Shown here: in pieces, positions 1 through 5,161 of the stretch | How the letters are laid out: each line of letters begins with the position of its first letter | Position numbering within the stretch: position 1 is the stretch's first letter | Source of the DNA: CAZGAH01 sp964523295 | GTDB lineage: Bacteria; Desulfobacterota; Desulfovibrionia; Desulfovibrionales; Desulfovibrionaceae | Direction: 5' to 3' | NCBI GenBank assembly: GCA_964523295.1 | Contig: CAZGAH010000086.1 | Span: forward strand, 1-18,755 | DNA length: 18,755 bases | The notes under the pieces: model-generated | Database searches by the model: none | What the model was told of the DNA's origin: nothing | What the model saw: the letters and a program-made list of their open reading frames with translations, nothing else | Translations under genes and position numbers: made by a program

Positions 1-47
1 TCTTGACATCCGCCCCGCCCGGCCGCCAAAACCCGTCAAGTAGCAAG

Positions 48-84
48 TTCTGCCCTATACTGCCATATTCTGCCTTTTTCTGCC
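48..84. promoter_or_regulatory. Four TGCC boxes phased at exactly 10 bp
   Basis: TGCC occurs at 51, 61, 71 and 81, one per 10 bases, and three of the copies sit in the longer word TTCTGCC (48, 68, 78). The bases between the boxes are AT-rich and vary. Identical boxes one helical turn apart would lie on one face of the DNA, as expected for a cooperatively bound protein. The array lies about 145 bases upstream of the first phage-like gene. A regulatory role is inferred; no matching regulator is visible in the window. Confidence 0.4.
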
Positions 85-169
85 TCGCGCCAAAACCCCG
101 TGCTATGCTTCCCGGGTCATGTTCGTGCATCCGGTCTGACATGGCGGTCAGGATGCGCTCTCCACAGAT

Positions 170-209
170 GGCCCCCCGCGTCGTTGTCCCCGAGCGTCGC
201 GGGGGGGCC
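170..209. repeat. GC-rich inverted repeat upstream of the HTH gene
   Basis: The arms GGCCCCCCGCG (170-180) and CGCGGGGGGGCC (198-209) can pair over 11 bases with one extra G, leaving a loop of about 17 bases. The repeat ends 8 bases before the Shine-Dalgarno sequence of the gene starting at 228. No T-run follows, so it is not a standard intrinsic terminator. It could stabilise an mRNA 5' end or act as a leader structure. Confidence 0.35.
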
Positions 210-227
210 TTCGCGCAAGGGGGATTT

Positions 228-422
228 ATGAAGGGGAAACTGTGTCTGGCCGGACTGGACACCATCGCCGGGGCGGTCGGCTGCTCCCGGAAGACGCTCT
301 ACAAATGGATCAGGAACAAGGGCTTCCCGGCCTTCAAAATGGATGAGGTCTGGCGCGCGCTCCCGCGCGAAATCGAAGAATGGCTCTGGCAACAGCGGGA
401 CAAGATGGAGAGGAGCGTATGA
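228..422 (+). CDS. Small helix-turn-helix phage protein (excisionase/HTH_17-like)
   Basis: This is a 64-residue protein. The start at 228 is chosen because AAGGGGG lies 4-10 bases upstream; the same frame is open further 5' but that part has no coding character. Residues about 10-35 (TIAGAVGCSRKTLYKWI) read as a helix-turn-helix of the kind found in excisionase, MerR-like and small terminase-type phage proteins. The region is followed by an aromatic, charged C-terminus (EIEEWLWQQRDKM). DNA binding is inferred from this pattern; the exact role (regulator, excisionase or packaging factor) cannot be told. Its stop codon overlaps the start of the next gene in ATGA (419-422), so the two are probably translationally coupled. 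Confidence 0.6.
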   Translation: MKGKLCLAGLDTIAGAVGCSRKTLYKWIRNKGFPAFKMDEVWRALPREIEEWLWQQRDKMERSV

Positions 423-589
423 AGGGCTGGAAAACCTGGACCGGGGTCGCAATCGTTGGCGCCATGCTCGAGGCGCTGTCCAAAGTCGATCCGGACTTGA
501 CTGTCTGCAACCAGGTCGCCGGGCTGCTCTACGCCATTGGCGGCGGGCTCGGCCTGATCGGACTCGGGCACAAGATCGAAAAGCGCTAG
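419..589 (+). CDS. Small membrane protein, holin-like
   Basis: This is a 56-residue protein starting at the ATG that overlaps the preceding stop codon, with GGAGAGGAG just upstream. It has a moderately hydrophobic stretch near residues 8-20 and a strongly hydrophobic glycine-rich stretch at about residues 33-49 (VAGLLYAIGGGLGLIGLG). It ends in a basic tail (HKIEKR). Small phage membrane proteins with a G-x-GHKIEK ending are common beside lysis and packaging genes. A holin-like or lysis-accessory role is inferred from size, membrane character and position and is not proven. A longer start at 380 exists but would overlap the HTH gene by 43 bases and lacks a ribosome-binding site. Confidence 0.5.
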   Translation: MKGWKTWTGVAIVGAMLEALSKVDPDLTVCNQVAGLLYAIGGGLGLIGLGHKIEKR

Positions 590-598
590 GGGGCGACG

Positions 599-710
599 AT
601 GGAAACCGAACGGGCAGCCTGGCAGCTCACCCTGAACCGCATCGACGGCCGGATGGATGACGTTTTCGCGACCCTGGACAAGATGAGCGACGGTCAGCAG
701 GTCATTGGCC
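599..710 (+). pseudogene. 5' fragment of a small phage gene, truncated by a junction with terminase sequence
   Basis: A GGGGG ribosome-binding site (589-593) precedes ATG 599. The first ~37 residues look like a genuine small phage protein, with charged, amphipathic segments such as LNRIDGRMDDVFATLDKM. After about base 705 this frame turns into an arginine/proline-rich shadow while a neighbouring frame becomes clear terminase sequence. The frame stays formally open to 1090, but the part after about 710 is not considered real. The intact protein probably resembled the small helical proteins that sit between lysis and packaging genes; its function is unknown. Confidence 0.45.
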
Positions 711-1004
711 AGCGCCCGGCCGTTCTGGATTGGCTGGTGGGCCGAGTCCGACGGCGCCGAGGCCGTCTTGCGCAACGGCCGCCGCCACTGCTGGCCGCGC
801 GGGACCCTGTTCCTCGTGGCCGAATGGTACGGCTGGAACGGTCAGCCGGACCAGGGCTGCAAGCTCCCGGCCGTGGAGGTCGCCCGCCGGATTCTGGACA
901 TGGAGAAGTCCTTCCCCTGGACATCGCACCCTGGGCCGGCAGACTCCTCGATCTGGAATGCGGAGGCCGGCGTCAGCATCGCCGACGATTTCGCGCGCCT
1001 TCTG
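705..1004 (+). pseudogene. Internal fragment of phage terminase large subunit
   Basis: Translation in the frame starting at 705 gives about 100 residues that read as the C-terminal nuclease half of a Mu-like/SPP1-like terminase large subunit. Recognisable stretches are WWAESDGAEAV, FLVAEWYGWNGQPDQGCK, and the hallmark PGPADSSIW...GVSIADDFAR (about 934-1004). The enzyme normally cuts and packages phage DNA and is 450-600 residues long. Here the N-terminal ATPase half, with the Walker motifs, is absent, as is the end after SIADDFAR. Both edges coincide with a frame change, so the piece is flanked by two deletions or two assembly misjoins. It cannot be functional. Confidence 0.6.
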
Positions 1005-1860
1005 CATCGCCCGGCACGGCCGGGTCTTCACGCGCGAGGAAATCCAGAGCTGGACGCATGACTGGAAGGGCAAGAGCGGCCCGGCCCTGACGCACTGCGG
1101 CGGCTACAACTGCCGCCACCACTGGGACTGGCTGCATCCGGATCACGAGCTTCCCGACTACGAGCCGCAATCCTGGTACAGCGAAGACGGTCATGCCATG
1201 AAGCCCGGACTGAAGCGCGAACTGAACGCCGAGCTGAAGCGGCTGGGCATAGCCGACGCCCCCGCACAGCAGGCTGACGCGCCGCAATTCGTGAAGTACA
1301 AGCAGGCCAACAGCGTCGAGGAGGCCGAGACCCTGGCCCGGGCCGCGGGCATCCGCCAGCCGTCCTATGCCGGCAACCTCGCGGCCGCCAATTACGCCAA
1401 CCAGGCCCTGTTGACCCTGGGCCGCCGCGGCGTCGATCTGCCCCGCTCCGTGAAGATCGCCCCCCGGCCGTTCCGGAACGAACCCGACGCCGTGGCCGCG
1501 TATCTGGCCGGAGAGGACGCCCTGTATCTGAATCCGGGCATGGATTGGGTCGGGATGGGAGACGTGGCCGCAGAAATGTACCGTCAGAAGTATTGGTCTA
1601 CCGAGCATGAAAGCCACCCCTTGATCCACGAAATGGGACACAGAACCTTTGCCAAAGCTAACCCTGAAAAATATACGCGGTTTAACAGCAGGAATTTTTC
1701 AACTACGCTTAAAGAAAAGGTAGAGACATCCGTAAGTAAATACGCTGCTGGTAATTATGGCGATTTTGTGGCCGAAGTATATTCCGGGTTGATGGCTGGC
1801 AAGTCATACTCTCAATTTATTATGAAAATGTATAATGCATTTATTGGGGTTAAGACATGA
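730..1860 (+). CDS. MuF-type phage minor head protein C-terminal region with zinc-metallopeptidase-like tail (5' truncated)
   Basis: The frame opens at ATG 730, but up to about 995 it is only a shadow of the terminase fragment; convincing coding starts near 996. It then reads FCIARHGRVFTREEIQSW and CGGYNCRHHW (about 1000-1125), the Cys/His-rich C-terminal module of SPP1 gp7/Mu gpF-like head proteins. After a linker comes a domain ending in a zincin signature: HEMGH at 1627-1641 (codons 300-304 of this frame) and, 49 codons after the first His, DFVAE (Glu at 1774-1776), a plausible third zinc ligand. MuF proteins with polymorphic toxin-like C-termini are known from temperate phages, so this tail may be an effector delivered with phage DNA or a head protease. 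The N-terminal MuF domain and the portal gene are missing. From about 1590 the DNA is unusually AT-rich. The ATGA at 1857-1860 couples it to the next gene. Confidence 0.6.
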   Translation: MAGGPSPTAPRPSCATAAATAGRAGPCSSWPNGTAGTVSRTRAASSRPWRSPAGFWTWRSPSPGHRTLGRQTPRSGMRRPASASPTISRAFCIARHGRVFTREEIQSWTHDWKGKSGPALTHCGGYNCRHHWDWLHPDHELPDYEPQSWYSEDGHAMKPGLKRELNAELKRLGIADAPAQQADAPQFVKYKQANSVEEAETLARAAGIRQPSYAGNLAAANYANQALLTLGRRGVDLPRSVKIAPRPFRNEPDAVAAYLAGEDALYLNPGMDWVGMGDVAAEMYRQKYWSTEHESHPLIHEMGHRTFAKANPEKYTRFNSRNFSTTLKEKVETSVSKYAAGNYGDFVAEVYSGLMAGKSYSQFIMKMYNAFIGVKT

Positions 1861-2066
1861 TCAAAATTCCGCGATGCTTCAATTGTCGTCATTTTCAAAA
1901 ACGAACACAGGAGCAAAATGTTCCTCCGGTGTATACCTGCCATGCCTTTCCGGATGGCATTCCGGATGATGTGATGCTTGCGCGTACTATTCACGACACC
2001 CCCATTCCCGGCCAGCAGGGCGACTACGTCTTCACGCCCGCAGACCAAAGGAGCGACGCAGCATGA
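1857..2066 (+). CDS. Small cysteine-containing protein downstream of MuF-peptidase, possible immunity or accessory protein
   Basis: This 69-residue soluble protein begins in the ATGA overlap with the MuF-peptidase gene. It carries the pattern CFNCRHF near the N-terminus, then CHAFPDGIPDDV, and an H-x-P-x-PGQQGD-x-F segment. I recall small proteins with the CxxCxHF...C.AFP.GIP pattern next to phage head genes, but no function is established to my knowledge. Cysteines and histidines could bind a metal. Its first ~120 bases share the AT-rich composition of the peptidase tail, so the two may have been acquired together. That makes an immunity role against the peptidase tail an attractive but unproven idea. 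It ends in an ATGA overlap (2063-2066) with the scaffold gene. Confidence 0.55.
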   Translation: MIKIPRCFNCRHFQKRTQEQNVPPVYTCHAFPDGIPDDVMLARTIHDTPIPGQQGDYVFTPADQRSDAA

Positions 2067-2758
2067 GCCTGCCCGATAACTTTGCCGAGGCCCCGGAAGT
2101 CAAGGCCCTGGTCGAGGCCGCAGTCACGGACGCCATCGCGGCCCTGAAGGCGAAGAACAAGGAACTCGCCGGCCAGCTCGCCAAGGCGAACGCGGCCTGG
2201 AAGGACCTCGACCCCGAGGACGTACGCGAGTCCCTGGCCGAGCTGGACGAACTGCGCAAGGCGAAAACGCCGGACGTTGAAGAGCTTGTCGCCAAAAAGG
2301 CCGGCAAGCTCCAGAAGCAGATCGAGACCCTGAGCGCCGAGCGCGACCGCTGGAAGGGCCAGGCCCAGACCGGCATCCTGGAACGCAGCCTGACCACGGC
2401 GTTGTCCACGGTCGGCGAGGTGCAGTCCGGCGCCATGGACTTCGTCATGTCCCGCGCACGCGAAGCCTTCAGCGTCGATGACGAAGGCAACCTGGTCGGC
2501 GACCTGGCCCCGGAGGATTGGGCACGAAGCTTCCACAAGGCCAATGCCTTCGTGTTCAAGGCCGCTGCCGCATCCGGCGGTTCCGGCGCCCCTGGCGGCG
2601 CGTCCGGGTCCGGCGCCCAGGGCGGACAGGTTGTGCTCACGCTCGACGAAATGCGCAACCCGAGCGCCTACCGCGCCAAACGCCAGCAGGCGTTGCAGCA
2701 GGGCAAGCCCCTGGCCGTGGAAGGCGAGTCCGGCAGCGTGGCCGTACTCGCGCCCTGA
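2063..2758 (+). CDS. Phage capsid scaffold-like protein (GP20-like)
   Basis: This is a 231-residue acidic protein. The ATG at 2063 overlaps the preceding stop (ATGA), with AAGGAG at 2047-2052. Residues about 25-110 are heptad-rich and predicted coiled coil (for example LKAKNKELAGQLAKANAAWK and KAGKLQKQIETLSAERDRW). The pattern and size match phage GP20-type scaffolding proteins, which sit between the head-morphogenesis gene and the major capsid gene in SPP1-like and Mu-like phages. After residue ~170 there is a Gly/Ala/Ser linker and a short C-terminal tail (LTLDEMRNPSAYRAKRQQAL). Its role would be to template procapsid assembly. The gene looks intact, unlike the genes upstream, but no capsid gene follows. 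Confidence 0.6.
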   Translation: MSLPDNFAEAPEVKALVEAAVTDAIAALKAKNKELAGQLAKANAAWKDLDPEDVRESLAELDELRKAKTPDVEELVAKKAGKLQKQIETLSAERDRWKGQAQTGILERSLTTALSTVGEVQSGAMDFVMSRAREAFSVDDEGNLVGDLAPEDWARSFHKANAFVFKAAAASGGSGAPGGASGSGAQGGQVVLTLDEMRNPSAYRAKRQQALQQGKPLAVEGESGSVAVLAP

Positions 2759-2935
2759 GCCGGGGCGCAATGATCGATCGAAACCGGCGCCGGAGCGGCT
2801 CAGGTCGCGACTTGAATGCTCGCGCAACGAACTCCCCCTCCGACGCCGCATCGATACCGGTCCGGGCCGAATGTACAGCAAGCCGCAAGGACGCCCGGGA
2901 AAGCACGCAATGGCAACCGTGCCCGGACCACACCC

Positions 2936-2961
2936 CGCGTCGGCCCGGCCAGGCCGACGCG
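2936..2961. repeat. Perfect 10-bp inverted repeat in the gene-free stretch after the scaffold gene
   Basis: The arms CGCGTCGGCC (2936-2945) and GGCCGACGCG (2952-2961) pair perfectly around a 6-base loop. What follows is GATTACAACAAC, not a T-run, so this is not a typical intrinsic terminator. The surrounding stretch 2759-2984 holds no gene I can support. In related phages the major capsid gene would start about here, and the hairpin may mark the old gene boundary. Confidence 0.4.
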
Positions 2962-2984
2962 GATTACAACAACACGAGACGCCC

Positions 2985-3143
2985 ATGCGCATGACCATCA
3001 CGACCGTAGAAAACGCGTATCGCTTCGTCTCAACGATTGTCGGCCCGGGCGGAGGCACCACCGAATACGAGCGCATGGACGACGGGCTACGAGCGCATAA
3101 GAAGTTGGCCTGTGGTGCGGACATGCGTTACGCCTACGATTAA
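2985..3143 (+). CDS. Small hypothetical protein at the prophage edge
   Basis: This 52-residue open frame (or 50 residues from ATG 2991) has balanced amino-acid composition and GC-rich third positions. It has an N-terminal MTITTVENAYRF, a central VGPGGGTTEYERMDDG and a tyrosine-rich end. The ribosome-binding site is weak. I do not recognise the protein. It could be a real small gene or the end of a rearranged phage gene. Bases 3144-3297 after it hold no gene I can support, only a possible promoter and a small hairpin next to the gap. Confidence 0.3.
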   Translation: MRMTITTVENAYRFVSTIVGPGGGTTEYERMDDGLRAHKKLACGADMRYAYD

Positions 3144-3208
3144 ATCGGTACGTTGCGCGTGCCACATCGGTCAGATATACGTGCTATGGACAGACAGTTT
3201 TTGAAGTC

Positions 3209-3237
3209 TTGACGTCGTCCGCAGCTGACACTAGGGT
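3209..3237 (+). promoter_or_regulatory. Possible sigma-70-type promoter before the sulfotransferase gap
   Basis: TTGACG (3209-3214) is separated by exactly 17 bases from TAGGGT (3232-3237). The -35 box is good (5 of 6) but the -10 box is poor. It points toward the gap and the sulfotransferase. A 6-bp hairpin (3277-3282/3290-3295) lies immediately before the run of N. Confidence 0.25.
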
Positions 3238-3297
3238 GCGGGCCTTTGCGGTTGCACCCTGGCTCTGGAGATGTGGCGATGCTTCGGAGGCATCGAG

Positions 3298-3339
3298 NNN
3301 NNNNNNNNNNNNNNNNNNNNNNNNNNNNNNNNNNNNNNN
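3298..3339. other. Assembly gap (42 N)
   Basis: A run of 42 N removes the start of the sulfotransferase gene. The missing N-terminus of a typical family member would need about 250-300 bases, so either the true gap is longer than 42 bases or the two contigs are not true neighbours. Confidence 0.95.
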
Positions 3340-3921
3340 CACGCGGACACTGGGCGCATCTTCGACGAGCGTGCCGGCCGGTTCAAGCGTCTGTGTCTTG
3401 AGGAGGCGCGTCGGCATCTGCCGCGTTTCTGGGGGAACAAGATCACCACGGAGCATCTGTTCGGGCTCGAAGACCACAACGCCATGAACCCGCCCTACGT
3501 CGACCTGGTCGAGAGGCTTTTCACCGACGTGCTGCCGGGAATGCCCGTCGTGTTCATCATTCGCGACGGCAGGGCCTGCATCCGGTCCAAAGTCAACCGG
3601 ACCGGGCAGCCCTGGATACTGGCCGCCTTCCGTTGGCGTTACTGCATCCAGGCCTTTCGCTTCTTCAAGGATAAGTATGCCCGCGCGCTGATCGTCCGCT
3701 TCGAAGACCTCGTGACCGAGCCCGAACGCGAGCTGCGCCGGGTCTGCTCATTCATCGATGTTCCTTTCGAACCGGCCGTGTTGCACAACACGCAGGACGT
3801 GCTGATGCCAGCGGAATACAAGCAGCCCGGATTCGTGCGGGAAAAAGCCATTGCTCCGGACTTGCCGGACGATTTGTTTCAGTTCATCAAGAGCGATCTG
3901 GCCTGTTGCGGCTACATCTGA
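3340..3921 (+). CDS. Sulfotransferase family protein, N-terminally truncated by the gap
   Basis: The 193 residues after the gap read as the C-terminal two thirds of a PAPS-dependent sulfotransferase. VVFIIRDGRACIRSKVN matches the 3'-phosphate-binding motif (R-D-x-R...S). ALIVRFEDLVTEPERELRRV and CSFIDVPFEP match the conserved Y/F-E-D-L...P...L...F-L-x-V block. The N-terminal 5'-phosphosulfate loop (P-x-R-S/T-G-T/S-T) is not present and must lie in or beyond the gap. The enzyme would transfer sulfate from PAPS to a sugar, lipid or other acceptor; the substrate cannot be told. The frame stays open back to ATG 3271 before the gap, but those few residues do not look like the family. Its stop overlaps the 3' end of the convergent nucleotidyltransferase gene by 10 bases. 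Confidence 0.75.
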   Translation, partial: HADTGRIFDERAGRFKRLCLEEARRHLPRFWGNKITTEHLFGLEDHNAMNPPYVDLVERLFTDVLPGMPVVFIIRDGRACIRSKVNRTGQPWILAAFRWRYCIQAFRFFKDKYARALIVRFEDLVTEPERELRRVCSFIDVPFEPAVLHNTQDVLMPAEYKQPGFVREKAIAPDLPDDLFQFIKSDLACCGYI

Positions 3922-5039
3922 CGCGCGGCGACGTTGGCCAGGGCCTGGCAGCGCAGGGTTCGCAGGCGCATCCCCGATTCCAGGCCCAGCCCTCGCGCCT
4001 CCGGAGGAAGCTCTACGGCGTGCAGTGCGGCGAGGTCGCGCTGGACTGCCTCGCTGATATCTCTGTTCCGGTCGGCAAGGACCAGGGCGCACATCCCTTC
4101 GACGAGTTTCCGGGCATCGAGGTGCAGCAGCAGGTCGACGCGCGTGCCGGGCCGCAGTTCGTCATAGCGCCCGGCCAGCATGTGCCAGCGGCTGGCGATT
4201 TCGCCGGCGCGTACGTATCGGACTGGAAGTCGCAGGCGCGCGGCCAGGCTCTGGGCGCGCGCGACGCCGAGGGCCTCGTGTCCGTAATGACGTGGCCACT
4301 GTTCGGGATCGGTTGCGCATTTGCCCAGGTCGTGGCACAGCCCGAGATAGACATGCAGCGGCTGGCCGGCCAGGCGGTTCATGACGGCGATGGTATGGCC
4401 GAGCACGCTGTCCGTATGAAATGGCGCCGGGCCGGCTGGAATGCGGTCGGCGCGTTCGAATTCGGCAAACCAGGGCGTCAGGCAACCGGTTTCTGCCAGA
4501 AGCTGCACAAAGCGGCCGGGCCGCGACGTGGCGAGCGCCTTGAGCAGCTCAAGGCCGACGCGTTCGGCGGCCGGCCTGTCCAGGAGTTGCCGCGCGGCTG
4601 CGTCGCGCATGGCCTGTAACAAGTCCGGATGCGGGGTAAACTCGGGATACCGGGCCGCAAAGCGGGCCGCCCGCAGCACCCGCAACGGATCATCATGCAT
4701 CACGTCGTCCGCGCAGGGGCGGAGAATCCGGTTGCGAATATCCTCCAGGGCGCGCGGATGCGCGTGCAAACGACCGGGACGCGGCCCCCGCAGTTCGATG
4801 GCCATAGCGTTCACGGTCAGGTCCCGGCGCAGCAGGTCGGCGGCGATGTCTTCTCCGCGTGCCGGAGCGTATTCCTTGCCGTCGACGATAAAAATCCGGA
4901 AGTCCCGGCCGACTTCCTGGGCCCGGGGAAAGAGGGCGCGGAATTCGCCCTCATTGCCGACGTACACGAAATCCGTTTCGCTGACAGGTTCGCCAAGCAG
5001 CAGGTTGCGGACGGCGCCGCCCGCCAGATAGATGCGCAT
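3912..5039 (-). CDS. cca: tRNA nucleotidyltransferase (CCA-adding / poly(A) polymerase family) with HD domain
   Basis: This is a 375-residue class II nucleotidyltransferase that builds or repairs the CCA end of tRNA from CTP and ATP in the cytoplasm. It aligns by eye with E. coli Cca: MRIYLAGGAVRNLLLG at residues 1-16, GRDF at 44-47, RRDLTVNAMA at 71-80 (NTP-binding block), DDPLRVLRAARFAARY at 116-131, and an HD phosphohydrolase motif LCHDLGK with H236-D237. Two oddities occur: the first carboxylate of the catalytic DxD is Glu (E21-T-D23), and the usual GGxVRD is GGAVRN (N12). The segment between residues 57 and 70 is shorter than in E. coli. The start has AAGG about 10 bases upstream. A pure A-adding or poly(A) polymerase activity is possible. 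Confidence 0.85.
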   Translation of the reverse strand: MRIYLAGGAVRNLLLGEPVSETDFVYVGNEGEFRALFPRAQEVGRDFRIFIVDGKEYAPARGEDIAADLLRRDLTVNAMAIELRGPRPGRLHAHPRALEDIRNRILRPCADDVMHDDPLRVLRAARFAARYPEFTPHPDLLQAMRDAAARQLLDRPAAERVGLELLKALATSRPGRFVQLLAETGCLTPWFAEFERADRIPAGPAPFHTDSVLGHTIAVMNRLAGQPLHVYLGLCHDLGKCATDPEQWPRHYGHEALGVARAQSLAARLRLPVRYVRAGEIASRWHMLAGRYDELRPGTRVDLLLHLDARKLVEGMCALVLADRNRDISEAVQRDLAALHAVELPPEARGLGLESGMRLRTLRCQALANVAARQM

Positions 5040-5148
5040 CGGCCATGCCTTAGCAGACTTTCGACCGGAGGCAAAGCCGCGCGAGGGTGGCGAAGAGGGC
5101 AGGGGGCTATACGAAGGCGTCGCCCCGTGTCGGAGAGCGTTGTTTTTG

Positions 5149-5153
5149 GGAGG
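5149..5153 (+). promoter_or_regulatory. Ribosome-binding site supporting the GTG start of birA
   Basis: GGAGG lies 8 bases before GTG 5162 and is the best Shine-Dalgarno match near the 5' end of the biotin ligase frame. The alternative ATGs at 5183, 5204 and 5207 have weaker purine tracts. The divergent intergenic space 5040-5161 otherwise shows no convincing promoter; TATACG at 5108-5113 is a possible -10 box without a -35 partner. Confidence 0.5.
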
Positions 5154-5161
5154 AATCGGGT

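Noticed and set aside
3..227. N-terminal extension of the HTH gene back to base 3
   Set aside because: The translated part is Pro/Ser/Arg-rich without family resemblance and crosses the phased TGCC array and the hairpin. The start at 228 has a strong ribosome-binding site.
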